DNA of 32,889 bases from Anaerolineae bacterium (lineage in GTDB: Bacteria > Chloroflexota > Anaerolineae > B4-G1 > SLSP01): contig JAFGNI010000235.1 of the NCBI GenBank assembly GCA_016927095.1, positions 1-32,889 of the forward strand. The letters run 5' to 3'. Below the pieces are notes generated by a model, which was not told the DNA's origin, did not search any database, and worked only from the letters and a program-made list of their open reading frames with translations. How positions within the stretch are numbered: the stretch's first letter is position 1; the number at the start of each line of letters is the position of its first letter. This document shows, one piece after another, positions 7,276-15,243 of this stretch. A program made the position numbers and the translations under genes.

Positions 7276-7961
7276 TCGCTCACTCGATACAGAACACTGT
7301 GCCGGCGATGCCCGACCGCATCCACGACGCCGGTCTCCCGCAGGCAATAGGTCATCCGCTGCGCAAAGCGGCGTGATCGTCCCAATACGCGCGCGAGATC
7401 CGCCGTCGTGAAGCGATCAGGCAGCTCATCGGGAAGCAACGTCGCTAAGTCCTCCGGGTTGGCATATCGACGGGTCTCGACCACGTCCAGGAGCACCCGA
7501 TCATCGATCACCCAGCCGTTCCGCCGCCAGCCGCGCCGGCGATCATAGTGTCGTAGTTGATCCTCGTGGGTGAAGGCGATCTCCACGGCGAAGTTGGGGT
7601 TGCAGATCAGGTCGGGGAAACTCACGAGCTCCTCAAAGAGCGCTAGCGCCGAGCCGCGCTTTGGCGACTTGCGACGCGAGGGCCGGCCGTCAGGATCATG
7701 GGGACGGGGTGCTTTCACGATCCAGGTTTGGCGCGGCACAGGATAGACGAGCAACACACGGTGGTCGGCCGTGAGCGCCTGCAGCTTGGTCTTGATCGAC
7801 GAGAAGTTGCGGGTCTGGATCTCGATCAGAAGATCGCCCTTCACGACGTCGATAATGTAGCCATCGACCTCGACTTCCGGCTCTCCACCGTCCGCGGCGT
7901 ACTGCAACTTGAGCGCCGCGTGGAGCGAACCCTCATTGTAGGTGTTGATCGAGGCGACCAT
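7272..7961 (-). CDS. PD-(D/E)XK nuclease-like protein with C-terminal winged helix
   Basis: The 229-residue protein begins with a pattern typical of the PD-(D/E)XK fold: a helix containing Glu10 (NEGSLHAALK), a strand with Asp38 (VDGYIIDVV) and, 9 residues on, Glu47-Ile-Gln49 (LLIEIQT), i.e. E...D...ExQ, where Gln replaces the more common Lys, as in some known active members. A basic linker (RRKSPKRG, about residue 95) follows. The last about 55 residues (DRFTTADLARVLGRSRRFAQ, then LRETGVVDAVG and VLYRVSE) read as a winged helix-turn-helix. Together this suggests a DNA-binding protein with a nuclease-type domain. It lies 11 nt after DUF1638 and overlaps the HEPN-like gene by 4 nt. The ATG at 7961 has no strong ribosome binding site. 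Substrate is unknown. Confidence 0.6.
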   Translation of the reverse strand: MVASINTYNEGSLHAALKLQYAADGGEPEVEVDGYIIDVVKGDLLIEIQTRNFSSIKTKLQALTADHRVLLVYPVPRQTWIVKAPRPHDPDGRPSRRKSPKRGSALALFEELVSFPDLICNPNFAVEIAFTHEDQLRHYDRRRGWRRNGWVIDDRVLLDVVETRRYANPEDLATLLPDELPDRFTTADLARVLGRSRRFAQRMTYCLRETGVVDAVGHRRHSVLYRVSE

Positions 7962-7972
7962 CTGGCAATGCG

Positions 7973-8719
7973 CTAACCTAGGCAGGTGACGACGCGCTCA
8001 TCGTAGGTCATGGCGACGGCCTGGCCTGGTTGCAGGATCAGGAAATCCTCATCCCAATCGCCCTCGAGGAGCCGCCGGATCAACACCAGGTCCCCGGTCA
8101 GCCTGTCGAAGGTCCAGCTGCGGCGCTCCGCCTCTGCTCGCGTCTCGGCCTCAACGTCAGTGCTATCGACGACGCCCGTGTCGATGTACGCGGCGCGGTT
8201 GTAGTGATCGCGCCAAGCCCCCATCACCTCCATCAGGTAGTCAGCGTTGTCTCTGCCGTACTTACGTACGTAGTCCTCATAGACGTCGTGGATGTCGTCG
8301 ATGCCATCACCACCGGCGCCGATGGACAGCGCCGTGCCCGGCCCCTTGCGTTCGACGTAATCCCGCACATACCAGTAGGTGCCTGGATGGTGGATGAACT
8401 CCTGCTGGTAGCGCTCACGCCCGCCCAGAAAGAGCGTGATGCAGTCGTGCGCGCGCGGGATCACCAGGGGAGCCCCTCGGGCCACAAGACCATCGGTCGA
8501 CCGCCCACAGAGACCGTAAGCCATAGTAATGGCATCATAGGGGCGATCAGGGTCGGCTGCGGCCTTGTCGATAGCCTCCTGCAGGCGATTGTGGAGGTCT
8601 TTTGGATCGACATGCCATCCCAGGCGGAACAACTCGATATCGACCGTATGCGGCGACCTAGCCGCGCACAGATAGGCAGGGCGCGCCAACGCCTCACATG
8701 TCAGACACTTCAGGTGCAT
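7973..8719 (-). CDS. DUF1638 family protein
   Basis: The 248-residue protein matches DUF1638: an N-terminal KCLTCEALARP, the central AYGLCG followed by GAPLVIPRAHDCITLFLGG, and YQQEF plus a GTYWY segment. Conserved cysteines (CLTC, LCG, HDC) and His suggest a metal- or cofactor-binding site; the function is not established. In other lineages relatives occur near corrinoid-dependent methyl-transfer genes (from memory, not checked), but no such genes are present here. The ATG at 8719 has GGAGTGATCCC in front. It is the first gene of the minus-strand unit with the nuclease-like and HEPN-like genes and is divergent from the pRiA4b-like gene with 193 nt between the starts. Confidence 0.82.
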   Translation of the reverse strand: MHLKCLTCEALARPAYLCAARSPHTVDIELFRLGWHVDPKDLHNRLQEAIDKAAADPDRPYDAITMAYGLCGRSTDGLVARGAPLVIPRAHDCITLFLGGRERYQQEFIHHPGTYWYVRDYVERKGPGTALSIGAGGDGIDDIHDVYEDYVRKYGRDNADYLMEVMGAWRDHYNRAAYIDTGVVDSTDVEAETRAEAERRSWTFDRLTGDLVLIRRLLEGDWDEDFLILQPGQAVAMTYDERVVTCLG

Positions 8720-8834
8720 GGGATCACTCCAGGTAGCTCACTAAAGCCCAACAAAGCGCTGTGCATACCTTGTCGAGGATCTATGTCTGTGCACAAGCTT
8801 CGCATCGCATCGCCATTTGTCAAGAGACCTACGA

Positions 8835-8862
8835 TTGACACGGCTAGCTCTGGGTCTAGGAT
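8835..8862 (+). promoter_or_regulatory. Sigma-70-type promoter for the pRiA4b-like gene
   Basis: A perfect TTGACA (8835-8840) is followed 16 bp later by TAGGAT (8857-8862). The TTG start codon is about 50 nt downstream. A second TTGACA faces the other way at 8823-8818, but no -10 for it is seen. Confidence 0.65.
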
Positions 8863-8912
8863 ACCCTTGTGGGAGAGCCAATCCTGTGCAAGATGTATTA
8901 GGGGGCTAAGCA

Positions 8913-10364
8913 TTGGCAGACACCAGGACCTATGATGAAGCGATTGGAGAGGTCTTGGCCGAGCTCGATAGCGCGATCCCGATGGATGAGTTCGTCGCCA
9001 GAGTCCTGGCCCTTCGCCCTTCGACAGCCAAGAGACCGCGCAGTATCGTGACCAACCAACTCCGGAGCTACTGGCATAGCCAAGTTGCCCACCTGAAAGG
9101 GGATATGCTGATCCCTACCCGGCTGGTGATGCACGGCGTGCGTTACAGGGTCTACCTGGACCGGTTGCAGGTCAGCCGCGGTGGCCTGATCAGCGACACC
9201 TTGCTCCTGGGCTATGTCCGGCCTTTGTACCTCTGGGGGTTTCGGAGGGAAGACCATGTTGTCCAGCTGGAGGATCACACCGGACAGCCGATTCCCACGA
9301 AGATCGTGACCTGGAAACAACAGGTGCAGGGGCTCTTTGACCATCAGACGCTTGAGCGGCCGGCTTTTGATCTGCGTGCCTGGTTCCAGGCGCAGGGGGT
9401 GAGGCGAGATGATGCCATCGTGATCACCGTGCTCGACTGGCAAGAGCCGCGCATTCGCTTAGAAGTGGAGCGGGCCAAGGTGCGCGCCCGCCGACAGGCT
9501 GAAATCGAGGCAGCCAACGCCGCTCTGACCGAGGCGCTCTATGAGCAACTCGAGGCAGCACATTCTGAGGGCATCCGGGTGGATGAGGCACTGGGGGCGG
9601 CGGTAGCCTCACTGCCCCAGCTTACCGAGGCAAGCTGCCCGAAGGATCATTGGCTGACGCTGGTGGACCGGGACCCCCGCATGACCACTGACGGGTCTAT
9701 GATCAGGTACAGTGACTTCCGCTCACCTTTCATGCGGATGCTGGAGGACGCTGGCGCGATCGCGCCAGTAGACAAGGGCCTTGTCGAGATCACCAGGGAG
9801 GCTGCGCACCACGTCTACCGCTTCCGCGCGAGCTTCGCCGGGAACGACACCCTCTGGCGCGAGATCGAGATCCTTGGCGGACAGACGCTCGGTCAGCTGG
9901 ACGTGTGGCTCCGCGACGCCTTCAACCACGATCCGGCCGATCGTCTCTCCGGATTCTGGCTGTGGAAGCGTCGCGGTCGGACCAACCGCTACCGGCAAGT
10001 CGAGCTAGGGACAGTAGATCCGCTGGGAGGAGGCGACGCCGCCGACATCAAGGTGGCGGCTCTGGGCCTGGAGGTCAATGCTCAGCTACGCTACGTCTAC
10101 GATTTCGGCGATTGGGTCGAGCACACGCTGACGCTGCAATCCATCTCCAGTCCGGATGAGGGTGTCAAGTATCCCCGCATCGCTGGTCAGAACCGGCCCC
10201 GGTACCGCTACTGCTCGCAATGCAAGAGAGAGGGTCGGAAGACCGTGGCGACGTGGAAGACTGTCAGCTATGACGAGGAGGGAAGGGCTAGAACACAGTA
10301 TCTCTGCGATGAGTGCATCGACGAAGTTGGCTGCGACGACTGGGCCGAGGAGATCGTGTACTAG
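8913..10364 (+). CDS. Plasmid pRiA4b ORF-3-like domain protein with zinc ribbon
   Basis: The 483-residue protein has its recognisable part in the second half: VYRFRASFAGNDTLWREIEI (about residue 290) through LRYVYDFGDWVEHTLTL (about 390) is the pRiA4b ORF-3-like domain (PF07929 type), of unknown function and common in accessory regions. It ends with two CxxC pairs (CSQCK and CDECI, about 33 residues apart), a probable zinc ribbon. The first about 280 residues are unassigned: an N-terminal helical/winged-like part (PMDEFVARVLALRPSTAKRP) and a charged helix (ERAKVRARRQAEIEAANAAL). I accept TTG at 8913, since GGGGG lies 7 nt upstream and the first ATG in frame is 69 nt further on. It stands alone, divergent from DUF1638, with its own promoter. 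Confidence 0.78.
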   Translation: MADTRTYDEAIGEVLAELDSAIPMDEFVARVLALRPSTAKRPRSIVTNQLRSYWHSQVAHLKGDMLIPTRLVMHGVRYRVYLDRLQVSRGGLISDTLLLGYVRPLYLWGFRREDHVVQLEDHTGQPIPTKIVTWKQQVQGLFDHQTLERPAFDLRAWFQAQGVRRDDAIVITVLDWQEPRIRLEVERAKVRARRQAEIEAANAALTEALYEQLEAAHSEGIRVDEALGAAVASLPQLTEASCPKDHWLTLVDRDPRMTTDGSMIRYSDFRSPFMRMLEDAGAIAPVDKGLVEITREAAHHVYRFRASFAGNDTLWREIEILGGQTLGQLDVWLRDAFNHDPADRLSGFWLWKRRGRTNRYRQVELGTVDPLGGGDAADIKVAALGLEVNAQLRYVYDFGDWVEHTLTLQSISSPDEGVKYPRIAGQNRPRYRYCSQCKREGRKTVATWKTVSYDEEGRARTQYLCDECIDEVGCDDWAEEIVY

Positions 10365-10448
10365 TTCACCCCAGACCGGCGCCAGGCTCGGCCCACACTC
10401 TGTGCCTATTGCCTTGCCCCCTATCCCTAACCCACACAAGGAGACTCT

Positions 10449-11552
10449 ATGAAGATCACCAAGCTTGAGACGTTCCTGGTCAAACCGCGCTGGCTCTTTC
10501 TCAGAATCCACACCGATGAGGGCCTCGTCGGCCTCGGGGAACCGATCCTGGAGGGTCGTGCCAAGACTTGTGCAGCCGCCATCTCCGAGATCGAGCCCTA
10601 TCTGATCGGGAAGGATCCCACCCGCGTCGTGCACCATTGGCAGGCGATCTATCGCCACGCCTTCTACCGCGGCGGCCCGCTGCTGACAAGCGCGCTCAGC
10701 GGTGTAGACCACGCCCTTTGGGACCTTGCCGGTAAGGCCCTGGGCGTGCCGGTGTACAAGCTGCTGGGCGGCCCCACGCGCGATCGTGTACGGCTCTACA
10801 AGGGCGGGGTGCGACCATCAAACATCCAGGATTTCATCGACCAGGGCTTCACCGCCTTCAAGACCGGCGTCGGAAAGGAACGCCCCGCTCGTATCGTCGA
10901 GAACAAGGCCTTTATCGACCGTGCGGTGCGTCATTTCGCTACACTACGCGAAATCGCCGGGCCAGAGATCGATATCGCCATCGATTTCCATGGGGCGATC
11001 AGCCCACAAGTAGCCAAGATCCTGATCCACGAGCTGGAACCCTACCAGCCCATGTTCATCGAGGAGCCTGTCCAGTGCCAGAACGTAGACGTCCTCGCCG
11101 ATCTAGCCCACAGCACGCATCTGCCCATCGCCACCGGCGAGCGCGTGTTCACCAAGTGGGGCTTCCGTGAGATCCTCGAGAAGCGCGCGGCGAGCATTCT
11201 GCAACCCGACCTCTGCCACGCGGGCGGCATCACCGAGGGGCGCATCATCGCGGGGATGGCCGAGGCCTACTACGCGGGCATCGCGCCGCACAACCCACTC
11301 GGCCCCATCTCGCTGGCGGTCGCGGTGCAGCTTGACGCCGCCATTCCGAACTTCATCGCCCAGGAACACACCACCTTGGGCGAAGGCTACCTCAAAGAGC
11401 CTTTTGCCATGAAGGACGGCTACGTCGACCTGCCGACCAAGCCCGGTCTCGGTATCGAGCTCGATGAGGACGCCCTCGCCGACAAGATCGACCACGACTG
11501 GCGCAACCCGGAGACCTACGACGCGTTCGACGGCGCGGTGGTGGATTGGTAG
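10449..11552 (+). CDS. dgoD: D-galactonate dehydratase family enzyme (enolase superfamily)
   Basis: The 367-residue protein aligns along its whole length with E. coli DgoD (MKITK start, GWGEP-like GLGEPILEGR, FYRGGP, LQPDLCHAGGITE). All catalytic residues are in place with a constant offset of 4: metal ligands Asp179, Glu205 and Glu231 and the His181 (DFHG) and His281 (APHNPLGP) acid/bases. It dehydrates D-galactonate (or a close aldonate) to 2-keto-3-deoxygalactonate in a De Ley-Doudoroff-type route. AAGGAG stands 7 nt before the ATG. No KDGal kinase or aldolase gene is in the window. An imperfect match in the substrate loop (about residues 112-130 are shorter than E. coli) leaves room for a related aldonate. 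The gene ends at a clear terminator. Confidence 0.88.
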   Translation: MKITKLETFLVKPRWLFLRIHTDEGLVGLGEPILEGRAKTCAAAISEIEPYLIGKDPTRVVHHWQAIYRHAFYRGGPLLTSALSGVDHALWDLAGKALGVPVYKLLGGPTRDRVRLYKGGVRPSNIQDFIDQGFTAFKTGVGKERPARIVENKAFIDRAVRHFATLREIAGPEIDIAIDFHGAISPQVAKILIHELEPYQPMFIEEPVQCQNVDVLADLAHSTHLPIATGERVFTKWGFREILEKRAASILQPDLCHAGGITEGRIIAGMAEAYYAGIAPHNPLGPISLAVAVQLDAAIPNFIAQEHTTLGEGYLKEPFAMKDGYVDLPTKPGLGIELDEDALADKIDHDWRNPETYDAFDGAVVDW

Positions 11553-11617
11553 GAGGCCGATGCCGAGTGTTGGATGTTGGATGCTCGGGACTGGGTCCGG
11601 TAGGTTGATTCTAGAAC

Positions 11618-11651
11618 GAAAGCGGCCCGATCAAAGTACCGGGCCGCTTTC
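11618..11651. terminator. Strong stem-loop terminator after dgoD
   Basis: A perfect 12-bp stem, GAAAGCGGCCCG and CGGGCCGCTTTC, encloses a 10-nt loop and is followed only by a short T-poor tail, with the AAAG/CTTT at the stem base supplying a T-run in both directions. It lies between dgoD and the convergent GH-G gene, so it can serve both. Confidence 0.75.
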
Positions 11652-11690
11652 TGCTGCAGGTGGGATCCGGGAGATGTAGGGCAACTAGCT

Positions 11691-11745
11691 GAGCAGCCCC
11701 CGCCGCGAGAGCAACCTAGCCTAGCATGGCGGGCGGCGGCTGCTC
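11691..11745. terminator. Large imperfect inverted repeat, possible second terminator
   Basis: GAGCAGCC-C-CCGCC (from 11691) pairs with GGCGG-C-GGCTGCTC (to 11745), one mismatch, around a 22-nt-plus loop. It sits 20 nt beyond the stop of the convergent glycosidase gene. No T-run follows, so it may be an mRNA 3'-end structure. Confidence 0.45.
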
Positions 11746-11765
11746 ATGCTCATGCCACCCGCGGC

Positions 11766-14495
11766 TCATATCGACGAGACACGCAACGTCCCTGCCCATG
11801 GACCCGCCGGCATCTGGATCTCCAGCGTGCCAGGATAGCGCTCGTTGACAGGCATCGCCACGCCGTCGAACGACACCGCGTGCGAGCCCGGTGCCATCGC
11901 CGCGATCACGGTCGGCGCGTGGTGCACTGGACCATTGTGGCGCAGCTTGGCTGTGAGTACCTTCGCGTCCGCAGCAATGTTGAGTCCTTCAACCCACGTA
12001 TCGAACCCAACTGTCAACCGGCCTGGACGGTGATAGGCACCGAACCAGACCAGCACCGGCGACGAAAGCCCCCCGAAATGATGCCAGCCGGCGCCGCGCC
12101 CCGTCCGCACGATGAAGTGCTCGAAGCAGTTGTAGGAGCGCGCCACCTCCGTCTGCCAGACGTCCAACGCCGTCGCTGCAATCTGGTGCGCCGCATCGGC
12201 ATCACCTAAGTCAAGGAGCGCTCGCCAGAAGAACCACTGGTGGGGCATCCAGACGGCGCCATTCCAGTAGCCGTCATCACGGTAGTAGGGGGCAGACTGA
12301 TCCACCGTTGTCAGACCACAGGGTGACCACATTCGCTCAGGTGACATCAGTGCCGCTACCAGCCGCGTCTCCTGCTCGGGCGTGCACACGCCGGCTACCA
12401 ACGGTGAAGCGCCGTCCATGCCCATGTTGAAGTTCGCACCACTCTCGTGCCTGAGGATGCCGGTAGGTGCCCCCGATGCATCATGGGTCACATAACCGAA
12501 GTAGCCGGATTGCTCATCCCACGCGTAGCGGTGCAGCGCCTGTGACAGGGCCTCGATGTCCTCCTCGTACTCACCGGTCGACTCGCCAAGCGCCCGGGCG
12601 ATGTTGCGCATGATCTTGGCCGTGCGGATCACCTGCGACGTGCTCACCACCGGCGCCACCGACCCGCGCAGCCCGCTCATGCGCACGTGCACCTGCGGCG
12701 GGTAGTCATCCCAGCCGCCGGAGTTGTAGAAGTAGTCCCACGTGCGGATCAGACCGGAACGCAAGGTGCGCATCGTGGAGCTGCCCAGGCGTCCGGCCAT
12801 AAACCGGTGATACTGCCGCAGCCGCGGGTACATGTAGTGCAACAGGGCTTGGGACTGCGTTCGCTCCCAGAGGGCCAAAAACACATAGAACTGCGTGGGG
12901 AGCGGTGTCCCGTGGTGGATGAAGGCGGCGTCCTCAGTACCGGGCTCCGTGAGGTAGGCGTTGAGATTGTCCAGTGCCCGGTCGAGGTCGAGCTCTGCCA
13001 GCCCCAGACCGATGAAGCCGGAATCCCACGTGTACAGGCTGTCCCACCACCGTCCCGGTGTATAGTGACGTATCCACGTTCGGCGCGTACGCACCGGGTA
13101 GACTACGTTGGTCAGCACCGTGGCAGCCATGCGTGCCTGACTGAACCTGTACGGTTGCCCGGATGGTTTGATATCGCTGAACAGGCCTGTCGCTCCCGCC
13201 TCCGCGGCAGTATGCACATCGCCCCAAGCGGGATCCGCCGGATCGAAACGTGTCAGCCGCGCCCGTACCTCCTCATCGTCGCCAGCACAGATGAGCCCGG
13301 CTACGACAAGATCGGTGTTGGGCTCCAGGAAAATCGGTCGCTGGAAGACATTGGTATAGTGTCCTGTGCCCGGCCCTGTCAGCATCCCACGCACGTGTTC
13401 GTGCACGTGAATCCGCAGCGTCGCGTCCAGATCATCGCAGAAGAATTCCCGCAACCAGAAGGGAATGGATGGGCCCTTGTGAACGCCCCAGGCCAGACCA
13501 TAGACGAGGGGCACGTGATCATAGGTGAGCATCAGCGTGTCGTCTCTTGGGGCGAGGAGTCGTCGCGGCTCGTGGTTCCACGGCTCAGGCGTGAAATGCA
13601 GCAGATCGAGCGCAGCCCCCGGTACCAAGGCGAATCCGTCGATCTCGACAGGTACGCCGGCATCCGCTGGGGCCAACGTCAGAATGGCCTCGTCGCTCAG
13701 AGTCGTGCGGAGCGGGATCTCCCGTGTCGCCACCTCACCGGTGCCTTGCAGACGCACGCCGCGGCGCGTGTAGCCCGGCACGTCAATCGCCAGCTCCGTA
13801 CCGGAGGGCATCCTATATCGCAATACCATGACCGCCTGAGAAATGGGCTTCGGGACCGCCACCCGATAGGTCACCACGTCGCCCTGACTCAATGCGAAGC
13901 CCTGCCCCAGCCCAAATCCGCCAACGAAGCCTGGGACGCGCACCTCACCCCGCGTGAGGCCGTCATAACTGAGGTTTGCGCGATGTGACTCGTGGCCCAG
14001 CGCTAACGCTGCGTAGTCCAGGCCCTCGACCCACAGACCGCGCTCCGGGAGCTGCACGGAAGCCATCTGCAGCGGCGCGCTCCTTCGCCCGCCTGACGGC
14101 GGCACGTGGAGCGAAGCCATCCAATGCAGGGCCAGGTTCTGCGGGGCGTCCGTGGCGTTGGTCAGCCGGGCCCACACAAGGATCCCCATCTCGTCCAGAC
14201 GGACTGTATCGATGTCCGCATAGACCTGATCCCGCCAGACCAGCTCGTGCCGGTGACGCACGAAGGACAAGTCTGGCGTCGCCAGCCAAGGGTGGTACCC
14301 GGACTCCCACAGGACATTGGGCAGGTGAACGCCCCGCCGGTAGAGCCCCGGGAAGACACTCAGATCGACGCGCAGTCCCGTAGCGGGATCCGGTATGTGG
14401 CTGATGCCTATGTAGCGCTTGGTATAAGGCCCCCAAGCGGAGAGCCGTAGGTCGTGCGCGCCACGAAGCTGCTCGAATGCCTTGCCGAAGTCCAT
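11766..14495 (-). CDS. Clan GH-G (GH63/GH37-like) alpha-glycosidase
   Basis: The 909-residue protein has a beta-rich N-terminal half (residues 1-430) and a C-terminal (alpha/alpha)6 catalytic domain. In the latter, YTWDSGFIGLGLAELD (488-503), NSGGWDDYPP (591-600) and DGYWNGAVWMPHQWFF (741-756) are the clan GH-G landmarks, and YNCFEHF (788-794) places a glutamate at 792. By analogy to the GH63 enzymes, Asp596 is the acid and Glu792 the base of an inverting alpha-glycosidase acting on alpha-glucosides, mannosyl-glycerate or related oligosaccharides. The N-terminal extension is unusually large and has no recognised carbohydrate-binding signature. No signal peptide is visible. It is the last gene of the long minus-strand array; a 79-nt gap separates it from the methyltransferase. 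The substrate cannot be read from sequence. Confidence 0.78.
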   Translation of the reverse strand: MDFGKAFEQLRGAHDLRLSAWGPYTKRYIGISHIPDPATGLRVDLSVFPGLYRRGVHLPNVLWESGYHPWLATPDLSFVRHRHELVWRDQVYADIDTVRLDEMGILVWARLTNATDAPQNLALHWMASLHVPPSGGRRSAPLQMASVQLPERGLWVEGLDYAALALGHESHRANLSYDGLTRGEVRVPGFVGGFGLGQGFALSQGDVVTYRVAVPKPISQAVMVLRYRMPSGTELAIDVPGYTRRGVRLQGTGEVATREIPLRTTLSDEAILTLAPADAGVPVEIDGFALVPGAALDLLHFTPEPWNHEPRRLLAPRDDTLMLTYDHVPLVYGLAWGVHKGPSIPFWLREFFCDDLDATLRIHVHEHVRGMLTGPGTGHYTNVFQRPIFLEPNTDLVVAGLICAGDDEEVRARLTRFDPADPAWGDVHTAAEAGATGLFSDIKPSGQPYRFSQARMAATVLTNVVYPVRTRRTWIRHYTPGRWWDSLYTWDSGFIGLGLAELDLDRALDNLNAYLTEPGTEDAAFIHHGTPLPTQFYVFLALWERTQSQALLHYMYPRLRQYHRFMAGRLGSSTMRTLRSGLIRTWDYFYNSGGWDDYPPQVHVRMSGLRGSVAPVVSTSQVIRTAKIMRNIARALGESTGEYEEDIEALSQALHRYAWDEQSGYFGYVTHDASGAPTGILRHESGANFNMGMDGASPLVAGVCTPEQETRLVAALMSPERMWSPCGLTTVDQSAPYYRDDGYWNGAVWMPHQWFFWRALLDLGDADAAHQIAATALDVWQTEVARSYNCFEHFIVRTGRGAGWHHFGGLSSPVLVWFGAYHRPGRLTVGFDTWVEGLNIAADAKVLTAKLRHNGPVHHAPTVIAAMAPGSHAVSFDGVAMPVNERYPGTLEIQMPAGPWAGTLRVSSI

Positions 14496-14574
14496 AGCCC
14501 GTCCTTTCTACTCGGCCCCCAACCCTCCGCGAATAGCCCGCGGGCCGGCCCACTTCTATCGGGGAGGCGCCAGC

Positions 14575-15243
14575 TCAGCCTTGGTCAGCAGGACGCAGAT
14601 CGTCCGCGACGCAGCTACGTGCAAAGTAGTGCGCCCAATGCCTGTTGGGTCCGCCGCTGTTCTCCCCTTGCGCCAAGAGGCGGAACCCAGCCTGCCGGAG
14701 CATCTTGGCGAAATCTGCCGGGTCGTACCGCACGAAAAAGCGGCGAAGCGGTTGGCCATAGGACTGGGCCTCCCAGACCTCGGCGCGGCCCACCTGGATG
14801 GAGACGAAGAACCAGCCGCCGGGCACGAGCACACGCCGCACCTCAGCCAGCACACTCCACACCGCCGCCTTCGGTATGTGGATCACCGCAGCGTTGGACC
14901 AGATCCCATCAAAGGCGCCCGCCCGGAAGGCCAGCTGCCGCATATCTAGTTGGACCAGCGGTCCCTCCACTATCGAGTCCGCCTCGCGCAACATCCCTAT
15001 GGACAGATCGGCGCCGACGACGGTCAGCCCCCGAGCCTCGAACCACGCGACATCGCGTCCGTGCCCGCATCCCAGCTCCAGCACGCGTCCGGTGCCCCCC
15101 AGCAGGGCCACAAACTGCCGCGCTGAGGCTGCGACGGCTTCCGGCAGCGCGGCGTTGACCTCCGCATAGCGCGCGGCGACTCCATCATAGGTCGCGCGAT
15201 GACAAGCATTGAGCCGCTCACAACCAGGGCTAGGCTCTGACAC
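14575..15243 (-). CDS. Class I SAM-dependent methyltransferase
   Basis: The 222-residue protein has the SAM-binding motif VLELGCGHGRDV (about residue 55), motif II GADLSIGML, and LRRFFVRYDPADFAKMLRQAGF in the C-terminal part, all typical of the UbiE/Methyltransf_11 kind. The acceptor is unknown; nothing indicates a nucleic acid or protein target. The GTG at 15243 with GGAGGAAGC just upstream is chosen; it overlaps the 3' end of the MFS gene by 14 nt, so the two are likely translationally coupled. A methyltransferase in a sugar operon could modify (or release methyl groups from) O-methylated sugars, but that is speculative. Confidence 0.82.
   Translation of the reverse strand: MSEPSPGCERLNACHRATYDGVAARYAEVNAALPEAVAASARQFVALLGGTGRVLELGCGHGRDVAWFEARGLTVVGADLSIGMLREADSIVEGPLVQLDMRQLAFRAGAFDGIWSNAAVIHIPKAAVWSVLAEVRRVLVPGGWFFVSIQVGRAEVWEAQSYGQPLRRFFVRYDPADFAKMLRQAGFRLLAQGENSGGPNRHWAHYFARSCVADDLRPADQG

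Noticed and set aside
8818..8823. TTGACA on the minus strand as a promoter for DUF1638
   Set aside because: No -10 box at 16-18 bp.
8030..8935. 301-codon open frame on the plus strand
   Set aside because: Antisense to DUF1638 and running into the pRiA4b-like gene; composition is not protein-like.
12687..13988. 433-codon open frame on the plus strand
   Set aside because: It is antisense to the GH-G glycosidase, lacks a ribosome binding site and resembles no family; it is a by-product of high GC.
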